Source of the DNA: Acetobacter musti | GTDB lineage: Bacteria; Pseudomonadota; Alphaproteobacteria; Acetobacterales; Acetobacteraceae | Direction: 5' to 3' | Assembly (NCBI RefSeq): GCF_011516835.1 | Contig: NZ_WOTB01000018.1 | Location: 35,745-99,744 of the forward strand | Length of the DNA: 64,000 nucleotides | Part shown: positions 46,654 to 56,164 of the stretch, piece after piece | How positions within the stretch are numbered: position 1 is the stretch's first letter | How the letters are laid out: each line of letters opens with the position of its first letter | Translations under genes and position numbers: made by a program | Notes under the pieces: model-generated | Databases searched by the model: none | Told to the model about the DNA's origin: nothing | What the model saw: the letters and a program-made list of their open reading frames with translations, nothing else

Positions 46654-48222
46654 TTATCGGATCATGCTGATCGTTGCCTGCAGGAGCGTGTCCGCCGTCG
46701 TCACGATTTTCGTGTTCGCGGTATAGGCTTCCTGCGTGACGATCAGACTCGACAGATCGGAGGTCAGATCCGTTGTTGAGGATTCTGTCGACGAGGTTTC
46801 AAGCGTTCCGGTGCCATTCGCGCCGACGACGCCCGTTTTTGCCGACCCTGAAGCGGATGTCGCCACATAGGCCTGTCCGTCCACGGCCATCAGGCCGTCT
46901 GCGTTATTGAACGATGAAAGAGCGATCTTGCCGACCAGCTGCGTGTCGCCGTTGCTGAATTCGGCCATGATGGAGCCATCGCTCTGCATTTCCAGACCTT
47001 CATACGTGGCGCTGGTGGCGCTGTCGCTGGTCAGGGTCGGCGTGCCGGAATTTTCCTTAGCGGTCGTTGTGCCGGCGGCGCTTCCGATAGTGCCGAGGTC
47101 GATGTTGACGGTCTGGGAGGCCGCGCCGTTGGTGTAGGTCAGCGTGACTGGCAGTTCGGCGGTTGATCCTGTGTAGCCGGTGCCGACATTCGTATACACG
47201 GTATTGCCGTTTGAATCCGTAACCGCATTCCCGCTGGAATCCAGTTCCGGCTGCTGGACCGAGACGATATTACCGGAGGAGTCGAACGTGACCTGATAGG
47301 TCGTGGTCGCGGGCGTGGTTCCGGAGTTTGTCGCCAGCTGCATCGACGTGTCGGATGAGTCACCGTTAGTGACCGTAACATTGTAGATTGTATCGCTGTA
47401 ATCTGAATCCGTGGCTTTAGCAGCAGTCTCGGCGTCTGTGTCCTCACTCCACACAGTGGAGACCGTATGCGCAGCGGAAGTGGAATCATAAACAGTTTGT
47501 GAATAGACTCCTGGAACCGTCGTCCCGGCCGCAGTCGCCGCAGTCACTGCCGAAGTCACCGCCGCCGTCGCCGCATTGCTGCCAGCCGTCTGAGCCTCAG
47601 CCGTAGTTTCGTTAGCTGCGATAGCGGCATTGTAAGCGGCGGTGGAGGCATCTGACATCGCGGTCGCGGTCGTGGAGCCATCCGAGATCCCGCCCGTCAT
47701 TGTCAGCGTCGTCGTCTCTGTGGGGCGGAATGCGATATTCGATGCGTTGATTTCCGTCAGCTGCGATGTGTCGAGCGTGCCGGTTTTGGCATCCGCCATA
47801 TATCCTTCGAGGTAATAACCCGATGTATTGACCAGATAACCGTTTTTATCTTCCGAAAAATCACCGTTACGCGTGTAATACTGCTGATCGCTGAATGTCT
47901 CGGTGCCCGCCGTTGCTTCGCCGGAAGGCAGGGCGACATCGAAGAAACCGTTTCCGGAGATGGCAACGGCGAGGGAATTGGTGCTGGAGGAAATCGTTCC
48001 CTGCTGCTGGGTCTGGGATGTTGTCACTGCACCGACACCGTCCGATACGGCCTGTGTGGAGGTCGACGCGAGTGAGTTCGAAACGAAATCCTGGAAGCTC
48101 GTTTCCGACGCCTTGTACCCGACCGTCTGACTGTTTGCGATATTGTTACTCAGATTGGTGAACGCGGTGGACTGGGCGTTGATGCCTGCGGTGGCGGTGG
48201 TCAGTGCATTGAAGATCGACAT
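46654..48222 (-). CDS. flgE: Flagellar hook protein FlgE
   Basis: 522 aa. The N-terminus MSIFNALTTATAGINAQSTA, with NLSNNIANSQTVGYKA, is the hook/rod family signature. The C-terminus SSLIVTQEAYTANTKIVTTADTLLQATISMIR is the matching helix. The middle has an Ala/Thr-rich insert (about 178-235) that makes the protein longer than most FlgE. A strong AAGGAG precedes the ATG. A sigma-54 promoter lies 64-79 bp upstream, so FlbD probably activates it. Confidence 0.93.
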   Translation of the reverse strand: MSIFNALTTATAGINAQSTAFTNLSNNIANSQTVGYKASETSFQDFVSNSLASTSTQAVSDGVGAVTTSQTQQQGTISSSTNSLAVAISGNGFFDVALPSGEATAGTETFSDQQYYTRNGDFSEDKNGYLVNTSGYYLEGYMADAKTGTLDTSQLTEINASNIAFRPTETTTLTMTGGISDGSTTATAMSDASTAAYNAAIAANETTAEAQTAGSNAATAAVTSAVTAATAAGTTVPGVYSQTVYDSTSAAHTVSTVWSEDTDAETAAKATDSDYSDTIYNVTVTNGDSSDTSMQLATNSGTTPATTTYQVTFDSSGNIVSVQQPELDSSGNAVTDSNGNTVYTNVGTGYTGSTAELPVTLTYTNGAASQTVNIDLGTIGSAAGTTTAKENSGTPTLTSDSATSATYEGLEMQSDGSIMAEFSNGDTQLVGKIALSSFNNADGLMAVDGQAYVATSASGSAKTGVVGANGTGTLETSSTESSTTDLTSDLSSLIVTQEAYTANTKIVTTADTLLQATISMIR

Positions 48223-48285
48223 GGATCACTCCTTAAGCCGGCTGCCGGAAACAGGACGCCGGACAGGCCTTGATGACTCAGACCA

Positions 48286-48301
48286 TGCAGGAAGCGTGCC
48301 A
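48286..48301 (-). promoter_or_regulatory. Sigma-54 promoter of flgE
   Basis: On the minus strand it reads TGGCACG-CTTC-CTGCA. Against the consensus TGGCACG-N4-TTGCW only one position differs (C for T in the -12 element). It is 64 bp upstream of the flgE start codon and in the right orientation. Confidence 0.75.
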
Positions 48302-48543
48302 GGATCGGTCCGGAGCCGGACTGATCGCCATATTTTCCTGAATGATTGCGGTTTTCCGCCTTTCAGGAGGGAGAGCGCCAGGGCCGGAACGGGGCAAGAT
48401 CGCGTGTTTCAGGATGCCGCTGACAAAAAGAACCCGGCATAATCTGCCTGGGCGGCAGATATGACCGGGCGCGAAGGCGGATCACCGGTGACAGGGCGGA
48501 GCGGGACTGCGGGAATACATGGAAAATCGCCTGCTCCGCGATG

Positions 48544-48559
48544 TGGCCCGAAACTTGCA
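48544..48559 (+). promoter_or_regulatory. Sigma-54 promoter of fliK
   Basis: TGGCCCG-AAAC-TTGCA, one mismatch to the TGGCACG-N4-TTGCW consensus, 37 bp upstream of the fliK ATG on the plus strand. It probably drives fliK-flgD and perhaps the genes after them. Confidence 0.75.
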
Positions 48560-48595
48560 TCATGACTGATCAGGATCAGACGATCGGGAATTGTT

Positions 48596-51586
48596 ATGGC
48601 AAGTTTGCTGACATCGACGCTTTCGGAGAAGAGCCTGAAACAGCTCACGGGAGCAGGCGTCGCGTCATCGGTCGGAAAGCGGAACAGCGGCCGGGTGGTT
48701 GCCGGCGGGTCCGGAGCGGCTTCATTTTTCGATGCCATGAATTCGGTCATGCAGGGCGGTCAGGTGACCGGTTCGGGGAATATACGCCCGGTTAATTCCC
48801 CGGCTGTAAGTTCCGGAACGACAGCAGCGGCTGACAGCGCGAGTTCGTCCGGCAGGACGCAGGCTGCGACAGTTTCGGGAGCGAGTGACAATGTGCCAGA
48901 TTCGTCCGTAACGACGGCGTCCGGTGATCCGGGGACAGCGGATTCCTGCACATCCGGTAAAAAGGAAGCGGATAAGACGTCCGGGTCTGCCCGCGAGCGG
49001 AAAAACGGGGCTGTTGCCGGAACGATGTCTGCCGGAAAGCAGGTGACGGGTTCAGGGAAATCCGGCACGGAGACATCGTCGTCGGCTGCCAGGTCGTCAG
49101 GCAGCCGAAAGAAAAAGGATGACGGGGACGATGCTGTCGCCACCGCCGCTGCGCCGCAGGATCTGACAGGAAGCATTCTGGCGTCCGCCGCTGCGGTCAG
49201 TGGCAATGCCGACCCGTTGCCGGTGAGTTTTCAGCCTTCCGGGACATCGGATGACGCCGCGTCTGTAACGGCGGTTGCGGGCATTGCTGCCGTCAGCGGG
49301 GCATCCGCTTCCGGTGGAGCGGCGTCCGGGATTATATCCGATGGTGATACGGGTGTTACGACATCGGTATTTTCCGGGGGAGGCACGTCGGAACCGGCGA
49401 AAGGTGCCGGGACGGATTCCGCGTCACAGGGGGCGGCAAACTCCCTTGCCGGGACATCGCTCCTGTCGGAGGGCGTTGCGGTGTCCGTGGAAAATGGTCC
49501 GGATATATCGGCTCTGGCAAGGATGGTAGCGCAGGGCAATGGCACTGACGGGTCTGCGGCGTTGATGTCGGGATCGGGCGCATCAGGCGGTTCTGTTCAG
49601 CCGGTAACGGCAGTCAGTCAGGTTTCGACGGGTCCGGCCGGGGTGTCGGCGGGCGTGTCTTCGGCAGCGGAATTGCAGGGTGTCACGCAGGCGGCGGCTG
49701 TCAGCGCCGGGCAGAGCGCTGCCGCGCTGCTGGCTGCGCAGACGGTTTCGTCATCAGGTGAAGGGGACATTGCGGACACAACTGCTTCCGATGCCGATCC
49801 AGCGCAAAATGCTGCCACGAATACTGCTGATGTGGCGGGCTCTCCCGCACCGGCAACCGGCAAGGTGACTGTCCGCGCGGCGGAAACACAGACTGCAGGC
49901 GTTTCCGCAACGCTGTCCGGCACACAGATTCCTGGTGCAGGGACATCCGGCGGGACGATGGCGTCCGCTGCGGCGGGGGACGGAGTGTCTTCGGAAGGGG
50001 ATGCATCAGATGCAGTAACTGCGTCCGCCGATGTGTCCGGTCTGTCGGCGGCGGTTTCGGGGGCAATGGCGGCACTAGCTGACATTGGGGCTTCTGTTTC
50101 TGCGGAAAATTCCGACAGCGGCATGAATGGTACCGGGCAGGCGGAGATGCAGAGTGCTGACGTTTCAGCGATCCTGTCCGGCGCGCAGATCCCGGATGTG
50201 GGGACGTCTGGCAGAACGACAGCGTCCTCGTCCGAGGGAACCGGACTGGCGTCAGCGTTCGGAGGTGTCGCAACCGATGCAATAGCTTTGTCCGCTGATA
50301 CCTCCGGATCGTCCGCGACGGTTCCGGGAGCGGTGGCTGCAGTCGCCGATACCGGGTCTTCCGCTGCGGAGGCTTCGGTCAGCAGTATGAATGCCGCTCA
50401 CCAGCCGGGCGCGGGGCAGTCGGCGGCGGGAACGGATATGACGGGTGTGAAGCGAACATCCGGCAGAACGGCGCACCGGCAGGCGGAGACGCAGAGTGCT
50501 GACGTTTCAGCGCTCTTGTCCGGCGCGCAGGTTCCGGATGCCGGGACATCTGACGGAACGACAGTGGTGTCCTCGTCTGAAGGGACCGGACTGACGGCAG
50601 CGTCAGGAACTGCCGCAACCGATGCCGTGGCTTTATCCGCTGACGCATCCGGGTCGTCAGCGGCGGTTCCGGAAGCCGTGGCGGCAGTCGCTGATACCGG
50701 GTCTTCCGCTGCGGGGTCTTTGGACGGAAGCGCCCATGCTGCCGGGCGGGCTGATGCGACGCGGGCCGTGGCGGGGACGGAAAGTGCGGCAGCTTCCCGG
50801 ACAGACCAGACGCCGGCGGCAACGGCGTCTGTGGAAGAGCCTTCGGCTACCGACGGGAAGGAGAGCAGATCTTCCGACGGATCGTCATCGGGCAGGCAGG
50901 ATGAGAAAAATGGACGGGAGGCGACCCTTACGGCGGCATCGGTCGTCGCGCCAGTGCCGGTTGCGACAGAAACCTCTTCTTTTCAGGATCTGACGTCAGG
51001 TTTCAGCAACGAAAGTGAAGACACGTCCGCCAACGTATCCGGCTCCGCCACGGACGCCTCCGCGCCGGCGGTGAGTGTCGCACGTTCCGCGGACGGGGCG
51101 TCATCGGTCAGCATTACCGTTCCGATGAGCGACGATCAGACGCCGGTGCATGTGATGATCGATCAGAACAGCGATACGTCCGGCCTTCGCATCCACATTG
51201 GAACAGCAGCCCTGACGACGCTGAACGAACTGCAGTCGGGCCGGCATGAGCTCGTGAATGCGCTTGAGAATGCGGGCGTATCTGCCGCCGGCGCGGAGAT
51301 TTCTTTCGGACTCGCGGATGCATCGGGCGGGCCGTCGTCGCGGGGGCAGGAGCAGTCGCAGTCGGGAACGCAGGAGAGCGGCTCCGGCTATCAGTCCTTT
51401 TCCGAAGATTTCAGCGGTTCCGGCGGCGGTAACGGCAGCGGCTCCGGCGGATCTGGCGGCGGGACAGCCCGTGCTCAGATCGCTTCCTCTCTTCCGGCGA
51501 CCGGTCTTAGCGTTCAGACGGGCGACGCCGCCTGTCTCCCGTCATCAAGTTTTTCGCGCTCTGGCAGCGTCAATATAACAGCCTGA
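48596..51586 (+). CDS. fliK: Flagellar hook-length control protein FliK, unusually long
   Basis: 996 aa, against roughly 400-650 for most FliK. Residues 1-850 are a low-complexity chain of Ser, Ala, Gly and Thr, including three imperfect repeats of about 80 residues (429-500, 516-594, 630-708). Near the C-terminus (about 840-910) the conserved FliK core is present: QTPVHVMIDQNSDTSGLRIH, then LNELQSGRHELVNALENAGV. That core interacts with FlhB to switch export specificity once the hook reaches its set length. Molecular-ruler models tie FliK length to hook length, so a long hook might be expected. flgD starts 13 bp downstream. Confidence 0.87.
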   Translation: MASLLTSTLSEKSLKQLTGAGVASSVGKRNSGRVVAGGSGAASFFDAMNSVMQGGQVTGSGNIRPVNSPAVSSGTTAAADSASSSGRTQAATVSGASDNVPDSSVTTASGDPGTADSCTSGKKEADKTSGSARERKNGAVAGTMSAGKQVTGSGKSGTETSSSAARSSGSRKKKDDGDDAVATAAAPQDLTGSILASAAAVSGNADPLPVSFQPSGTSDDAASVTAVAGIAAVSGASASGGAASGIISDGDTGVTTSVFSGGGTSEPAKGAGTDSASQGAANSLAGTSLLSEGVAVSVENGPDISALARMVAQGNGTDGSAALMSGSGASGGSVQPVTAVSQVSTGPAGVSAGVSSAAELQGVTQAAAVSAGQSAAALLAAQTVSSSGEGDIADTTASDADPAQNAATNTADVAGSPAPATGKVTVRAAETQTAGVSATLSGTQIPGAGTSGGTMASAAAGDGVSSEGDASDAVTASADVSGLSAAVSGAMAALADIGASVSAENSDSGMNGTGQAEMQSADVSAILSGAQIPDVGTSGRTTASSSEGTGLASAFGGVATDAIALSADTSGSSATVPGAVAAVADTGSSAAEASVSSMNAAHQPGAGQSAAGTDMTGVKRTSGRTAHRQAETQSADVSALLSGAQVPDAGTSDGTTVVSSSEGTGLTAASGTAATDAVALSADASGSSAAVPEAVAAVADTGSSAAGSLDGSAHAAGRADATRAVAGTESAAASRTDQTPAATASVEEPSATDGKESRSSDGSSSGRQDEKNGREATLTAASVVAPVPVATETSSFQDLTSGFSNESEDTSANVSGSATDASAPAVSVARSADGASSVSITVPMSDDQTPVHVMIDQNSDTSGLRIHIGTAALTTLNELQSGRHELVNALENAGVSAAGAEISFGLADASGGPSSRGQEQSQSGTQESGSGYQSFSEDFSGSGGGNGSGSGGSGGGTARAQIASSLPATGLSVQTGDAACLPSSSFSRSGSVNITA
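49880..50719 (+). repeat. Coding tandem repeat within fliK
   Basis: Three units encode AE(T/M)Q(T/S)A(G/D)VSA-x-LSG(T/A)Q(I/V)P at their start (49880, 50141, 50483). Unit 2 and unit 3 are the closest, sharing most of 79 residues, with a 35-residue spacer between them. DNA similarity is also high, indicating duplication in fairly recent time. Confidence 0.75.
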
Positions 51587-51599
51587 AGGAACTGACCTC

Positions 51600-52406
51600 A
51601 TGGTGACCGCCACAACATCCACGACATCGACAGCCTCTTCAACCAGCCTGCTTTCGGCGGCCGTCTCATCTGCCCAGGGCGCGGCATCGACGAACAGCGC
51701 CGCCACGACCACCACCTCTACGGATTCCTCGACGAGCACGAGCGCGCTTTCGTCGCTGACCAGTAACTTCAATACGTTTCTGACTTTGCTGACGACGCAG
51801 CTCAAAAATCAGGACCCGAGCAGTCCGATGAGCAGTGACACGTTCACGTCGGAACTGGCGCAGTTTGCCGGGGTGGAGCAGCAGGTTGATACCAACACGA
51901 ATCTTCAGACTCTTATTTCGCTGACCGAGGATGGCCAGCAGTCCGGCGACATGTCTCTGGTGGGCAAGACGGCCACGGCGTCGACCAGCGTTCTCCCGCT
52001 CCAGGACGGGACGGCGACCGCATCCTTCACGACGACATCGGCGGAACCGATTGCGATTGCTGTCACCAACAGCTCGGGCACGGTCGTGAAAACCGACGAG
52101 CTGACCTCTTCGGTGGGCGCCAATACCTGGACCTGGGATGGCACGGATTACAACGGCAACCAGCTTTCGGACGGCTCTTACAACATCGCGATCGAAACGA
52201 TGGACAGTTCCGGCAACACCTCGGCGGTGCCGTTCACGGTGACCGGTTCGGTAACGGGTGTGGACCGGACCGGCAGCTCGATTTACGTCGAGATGGGCGC
52301 CGCGAAGGTCGATATGTCGGATGTCACGTCGTTCTCGGACAGCTCGTCGGATTCATCCGGCACCTCATCAGGTTCATCGAGCTCATCGTCTTCGGGTTCT
52401 TCATAA
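51600..52406 (+). CDS. flgD: Flagellar hook-assembly scaffold protein FlgD
   Basis: 268 aa. The N-terminal conserved region FLTLLTTQLKNQDPSSPMSSDTF followed by SELAQFAGVEQQV is the FlgD signature. A FlgD Ig-like domain follows (TWTWDGTDYNGNQLSDGSYNIAI), and the chain ends with a Ser/Gly-rich tail. It caps the growing hook during FlgE polymerisation and is then discarded. GAAGGA precedes the ATG. It is 13 bp behind fliK. Confidence 0.93.
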   Translation: MVTATTSTTSTASSTSLLSAAVSSAQGAASTNSAATTTTSTDSSTSTSALSSLTSNFNTFLTLLTTQLKNQDPSSPMSSDTFTSELAQFAGVEQQVDTNTNLQTLISLTEDGQQSGDMSLVGKTATASTSVLPLQDGTATASFTTTSAEPIAIAVTNSSGTVVKTDELTSSVGANTWTWDGTDYNGNQLSDGSYNIAIETMDSSGNTSAVPFTVTGSVTGVDRTGSSIYVEMGAAKVDMSDVTSFSDSSSDSSGTSSGSSSSSSSGSS

Positions 52407-52775
52407 AACGAACGGGTGCGGAGAGCTGCCGGCCGGCGCGGTTCTCTCCGGCGCGGTTTTCCGCGGTTGTTGCGGGAGGTCCGGACGATTCCGGCTTCTT
52501 TTGCAGGCATGCCGGATTGTTCCTGCTGTGCGCCTCCTCCGATTCCGCGGATGGATTCGTTCTCCTGACGGATTAAAAACCTCGGCCGGGCGCGGGAAAC
52601 ACACATAACCCGGCAAAAAATGCCGACCGTTAACCGGCAAGTAATCGGGCGACCTCACTTTCACGGGATCAGACGCAGTCAGACTGAAACGGAACGACGT
52701 GGCCGCCAGCATTCTTTTTCCCGCCCGATATTTCACAAAGTCTCTCCGCTTGAGTCTTCCGGCGGACGGTTCCCT
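52407..52775. other. Gap between flgD and fliF
   Basis: 369 bp. A CGGAGAG...CTCTCCG stem (52419-52450) and a smaller CGCGG-TTTT-CCGCG hairpin just after it may weaken read-through from flgD. No sigma-54 match was found before fliF, so its promoter is not identified. An in-frame ATG at 52620 exists but the sequence after it looks non-coding. Confidence 0.4.
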
Positions 52776-54440
52776 TTGAAAGCAACATTATCCGGCCTGA
52801 AATCTCTGGGCCTGCCCCGTCTCATCGCACTTGGCGCGGTGGGCGTGGGTCTTCTCGGTATGCTTACGGCGCTCACCCTGCACGGGTCCAGGCAGCCGAT
52901 GTCGCTGCTCTACAGGGATCTGGATCTCCATGAGGCGTCCCAGATGGCCGATGATCTGGAGAAGGCGCATATCGACCATGTCGTTTCGCCGCAAGGCGAT
53001 TCCATTTCGGTTCCGCGTGACCAGATCGCATCGGCGCGCCTCATGCTCGCGCGGGACGGACTCCCGTCCGGGGGTTCGGTCGGCTACGAAATCTTCGATC
53101 ACGCCAGTACGCTGACGACCACGCAGTTTGAGCAGAATATCGATGAAATGCGCGCGCTTGAGGGAGAGCTTGAACGGTCCATCAGACTGATCCGGGGCGT
53201 TCGTGGCGCACGGGTTCATCTGGTCATGCCGCGCCGCGAGATGTTTTCCACCGAAACGCAGGCGGCGCAGGCCAGTGTTCTGCTCACCACGGCGGGAGGA
53301 AAGATCGACTCTGAAAACGTGCAGGCCGTTCTTAACCTGGTGTCGGCCGCAGTTCCGGGACTGAAGCCCGAGAACATCGCCATTATCGACAACCACGGAA
53401 ACGTTCTGGCGCGCCCTGGCGATCATGCCGGGCCTCTCGGGCTGGCGCACGGCATTGATGAGCAGCGGCAGGCGACGGAGACGCGGCTCTCGCAGGCGGT
53501 GGAAGCAATGCTCATTCCGACGCTTGGAGCGGGTCATGTCCGGGCGGAAGCCGCTGTGACGATGAATCTCGATCAGGTTCATGAAACGCAGGAAAGTTAC
53601 GATCCCGATCAGCAGGTTCTGCGATCACAGCAGACGACTTCCGACAAGAGCGTCAACACCGAGGGACAGCAGAACGTCTCGGTTGCGAATAATCTTCCGA
53701 ACGCCAACGCCGGCCAGCAGAGAGGCGGAAGCCAGGACGACCGGCGTGAAGAGACGAACAATTACGAGATCGGAAAGCGCGTCAGGACCGTCATCCAGGA
53801 CCAGCCGCGCATCTCCCGCGTCAGCCTGGCCGTCATGGTTGACGGGACCACGCATCCCGGTCCCGACGGAAAACCGGTCTGGACTCCTCTGGATAAAACG
53901 GAACTGGACCGGATCACGACACTGGCAAAGACCGCGATCGGCTATGACGAAAAACGCGGCGATACCGTCAATGTCGTGTCGATGCGTTTCGCCACTGAAG
54001 CGGATGCGGAAACTCCCGCGCATACGGGCTGGATGGGGCTGCCGGTCGATAAGAACGACATCTTCCACATGGGCCGCAGCCTGGCGCCCGGGCTCCTGAT
54101 TTTCCTCGCTCTGGCGTTCTTTGCGAAGCCGCTCCTGAAAAAGGACGGCGCCGAGGTCACGGAGTCTTCCGAAGAAGCTGTCCCGGCTCTCTCCGGCGAG
54201 ACACAGCGCCCTGTTACAGCGTTGCGGGAGCTGGATGACGAGGCGGCCGGCTTTGGCAGCCCGGCTCAGCTCGCTCTGGAAGGTCCGGAGAGCGCTCAGC
54301 CCGAGTTCATGAATCTGTCCGGGATCGACGGACGCCTCAAGGCATCCGCCATACGGCGTGTCCGTGAGCTGGCGTCGTCCAATCCGGAAGAGAGTCTCAA
54401 TATCATCAGGTCGTGGCTGTCGCCACAGTACGAGGGCTGA
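52776..54440 (+). CDS. fliF: Flagellar MS-ring protein FliF
   Basis: 554 aa from the TTG at 52776. The N-terminal membrane helix (LIALGAVGVGLLGMLTALTL) is followed by the two periplasmic ring-building domains (SLLYRDLDLHEASQMADDL, then RSIRLIRGVRGARVHLVMP), a second membrane helix (LLIFLALAFFAKPLL) and a C-terminal FliG-binding tail (NPEESLNIIRSWL). The start is chosen because family members begin just before the first helix. TTG with a poor ribosome binding site is unusual; the ATG at 52620 would add 52 atypical residues. fliG starts 2 bp downstream. Confidence 0.92.
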   Translation: MKATLSGLKSLGLPRLIALGAVGVGLLGMLTALTLHGSRQPMSLLYRDLDLHEASQMADDLEKAHIDHVVSPQGDSISVPRDQIASARLMLARDGLPSGGSVGYEIFDHASTLTTTQFEQNIDEMRALEGELERSIRLIRGVRGARVHLVMPRREMFSTETQAAQASVLLTTAGGKIDSENVQAVLNLVSAAVPGLKPENIAIIDNHGNVLARPGDHAGPLGLAHGIDEQRQATETRLSQAVEAMLIPTLGAGHVRAEAAVTMNLDQVHETQESYDPDQQVLRSQQTTSDKSVNTEGQQNVSVANNLPNANAGQQRGGSQDDRREETNNYEIGKRVRTVIQDQPRISRVSLAVMVDGTTHPGPDGKPVWTPLDKTELDRITTLAKTAIGYDEKRGDTVNVVSMRFATEADAETPAHTGWMGLPVDKNDIFHMGRSLAPGLLIFLALAFFAKPLLKKDGAEVTESSEEAVPALSGETQRPVTALRELDDEAAGFGSPAQLALEGPESAQPEFMNLSGIDGRLKASAIRRVRELASSNPEESLNIIRSWLSPQYEG

Positions 54441-54442
54441 AC

Positions 54443-55450
54443 ATGCTGGGGAAAGCAGGGGTAACAGGCGCACAGAAGGCGGCCATTCTTCTACTCGCGC
54501 TTGGTGAAGACAGCAGCACGCAGCTTTTTTCAACCATGCATGAATCCGAAATCAGGGAGATTTCGGCGGCGATGGCGACGATCGGAACCATCCCGGCGGA
54601 AACTGTCGAGACGGTCTGCAACGAATTCTCCAAGTCGTTTTCTTCGGGCGACATGCTTGTGGGGACGTTCGAGACGACCGAACGGATGCTCAGGAAGGCG
54701 CTGCCCGGCGATCGCGTCAACCAGATCATGGAGGAAATCCGCGGTCCAGCCGGACGGACGATGTGGGACAAGCTCGGGAACGTGCCGGAGAATGTTCTGG
54801 CCAGCTATCTGCGCAACGAATATCCGCAGACGGTCGCGGTCATTCTCAGTCGCCTGCAGCCGGCCCATACGGCGCGTGTCCTCGGGCTTCTGCCGGAAGA
54901 TTTTGCCGTCGATGTGATGATGCGCATGCTTCACATGGAGAATGTTCAGCGCGACGTCATAGACAGTCTCGAGACGACCCTGCGTTCCGAATTCATCGCC
55001 AGCCTCGCGCGGTCGTCGAAACGCGACAGTCATGAGCTTCTGGCCGAAGTGTTCAACAATTTCGACCGGCGCATTGAAGGGCAGTTCATGAATGCGCTTG
55101 AACGCCGCAATCTCGAAGACGCGGAACGGGTCAAGGCGCTCATGTTCACCTTTGACGACATCAGGCGTCTTTCAAAAGAAGTCATCATGCGGATCATGCG
55201 CGACATCAATCGCGAGAAGCTCCCTCTTGCGCTCAAGGGCGCGTCCGAAGATGTTCGCAGTCTTTTCCTTTCGTCCATGACAGGGCGCGCGGGAAAGATC
55301 CTGGAGGACGAAATTGCTTCCCTTGGTCCCGTGCGCCTGAAGGATGTCGATGCGGCCCAGTCCGAAATCGTCGCCACCATTAAGGAACTCGCCAATCAGG
55401 GCGAAATCGATATCAGCCCGTCAGCAGACAGTAACGAGCTGATCCCGTGA
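54443..55450 (+). CDS. fliG: Flagellar motor switch protein FliG
   Basis: 335 aa, normal length. The N-terminal FliF-binding domain (KAGVTGAQKAAILLLALGED), the middle domain with NEYPQTVAVILSRLQP and EHxxR-like region, and the C-terminal torque domain (FDDIRRLSKEVIMRIMRDIN, then MTGRAGKILEDEIASLGPVRLKDVDAAQ) are all present. It forms the rotor track facing MotA. The ATG at 54443 follows the fliF stop by 2 bp with GAGGG upstream. Confidence 0.95.
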   Translation: MLGKAGVTGAQKAAILLLALGEDSSTQLFSTMHESEIREISAAMATIGTIPAETVETVCNEFSKSFSSGDMLVGTFETTERMLRKALPGDRVNQIMEEIRGPAGRTMWDKLGNVPENVLASYLRNEYPQTVAVILSRLQPAHTARVLGLLPEDFAVDVMMRMLHMENVQRDVIDSLETTLRSEFIASLARSSKRDSHELLAEVFNNFDRRIEGQFMNALERRNLEDAERVKALMFTFDDIRRLSKEVIMRIMRDINREKLPLALKGASEDVRSLFLSSMTGRAGKILEDEIASLGPVRLKDVDAAQSEIVATIKELANQGEIDISPSADSNELIP

Positions 55451-56151
55451 CCAGTGACATCGTCATTCCGTATTCGAATACAGCCGGCATTCTGTTTGCC
55501 GAGGATTTCGATGCCCTGCCGGAGGAACAGTCTCCGGAGGGTGCGGATGACACCGGTCTGGACGACCATGACCCCGCTCCGCCCCCGGCCCCGGTTTATA
55601 CGGAGGAAGAACTCCATGCCGCTGTGGACGATGCAGTGCAGAAGGCGACTGAACGCACGGCCCGGGAGACACGGGAGACCTTAAAGAATGAATATGACCA
55701 GGCCATTGAAACGGAAAACAGCACCCGCATCGGAACCATTGAGACGCTTCTGACATCTGTTCAGACGGATCTGGCGTCCCGGCTGGATTCCTATGCCGAT
55801 GCTCTTGGAAAGGCTCTTGCGGATGCGGTCATCTCCGCGTTTCCACAATGGGCGGAAAAGATCGAAACGCTGCAGGCCGGCGCATTGCTGCGTGATATTC
55901 TGCCAATGTTTACGGAGGACTTCCAGGTCCGTCTCCGGATCAGCCCCGCCACCGCCGCTCTCGCGAAGACCGACCCTGTTCTCGGGCGCTTTTTTCAGAG
56001 CGCGTGGCTTACAGCCGAGACCGATGCGTCACTCGGGCCGAGTGATTTTTCGATGACCTGGCCTGACGGAAAAATCGTTCGCCGGCTCGATGACACCGTC
56101 AGCGCCCTTCTGTCGACTCTTAATGCTCCCGCCATCTCCTCACCTCAGTAA
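55447..56151 (+). CDS. fliH: FliH-like flagellar assembly protein
   Basis: 234 aa. A GTG start overlaps the fliG stop (GTGA). An acidic N-terminus leads to a helical central region (VDDAVQKATERTARETRETLKNEY, then LASRLDSYADALGKALADAV) that could form the long coiled coil of FliH. A C-terminal domain with LRISPATAALA and SDFSMTWPDGKIVRRLDD follows, the latter close to the conserved end of FliH/YscL proteins. FliH regulates the FliI ATPase; no fliI is in the window. Assignment rests on position and layout. Confidence 0.75.
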   Translation: MTSDIVIPYSNTAGILFAEDFDALPEEQSPEGADDTGLDDHDPAPPPAPVYTEEELHAAVDDAVQKATERTARETRETLKNEYDQAIETENSTRIGTIETLLTSVQTDLASRLDSYADALGKALADAVISAFPQWAEKIETLQAGALLRDILPMFTEDFQVRLRISPATAALAKTDPVLGRFFQSAWLTAETDASLGPSDFSMTWPDGKIVRRLDDTVSALLSTLNAPAISSPQ

Positions 56152-56164
56152 CAGGACAATCCAG

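Larger units (their letters stand above)
48223..48595. promoter_or_regulatory. Divergent regulatory spacer flgE/fliK
   Basis: 373 bp without a gene. It holds two oppositely oriented sigma-54 promoters (48286-48301 minus, 48544-48559 plus). The 240 bp between them is available for activator binding; I could not define FlbD sites. Confidence 0.6.

Noticed and set aside
48596..51586. The fliK repeats as a sign of an adhesin or RTX-type surface protein
   Set aside because: The conserved FliK C-terminal core and the position directly before flgD identify it as hook-length control; there is no signal peptide.
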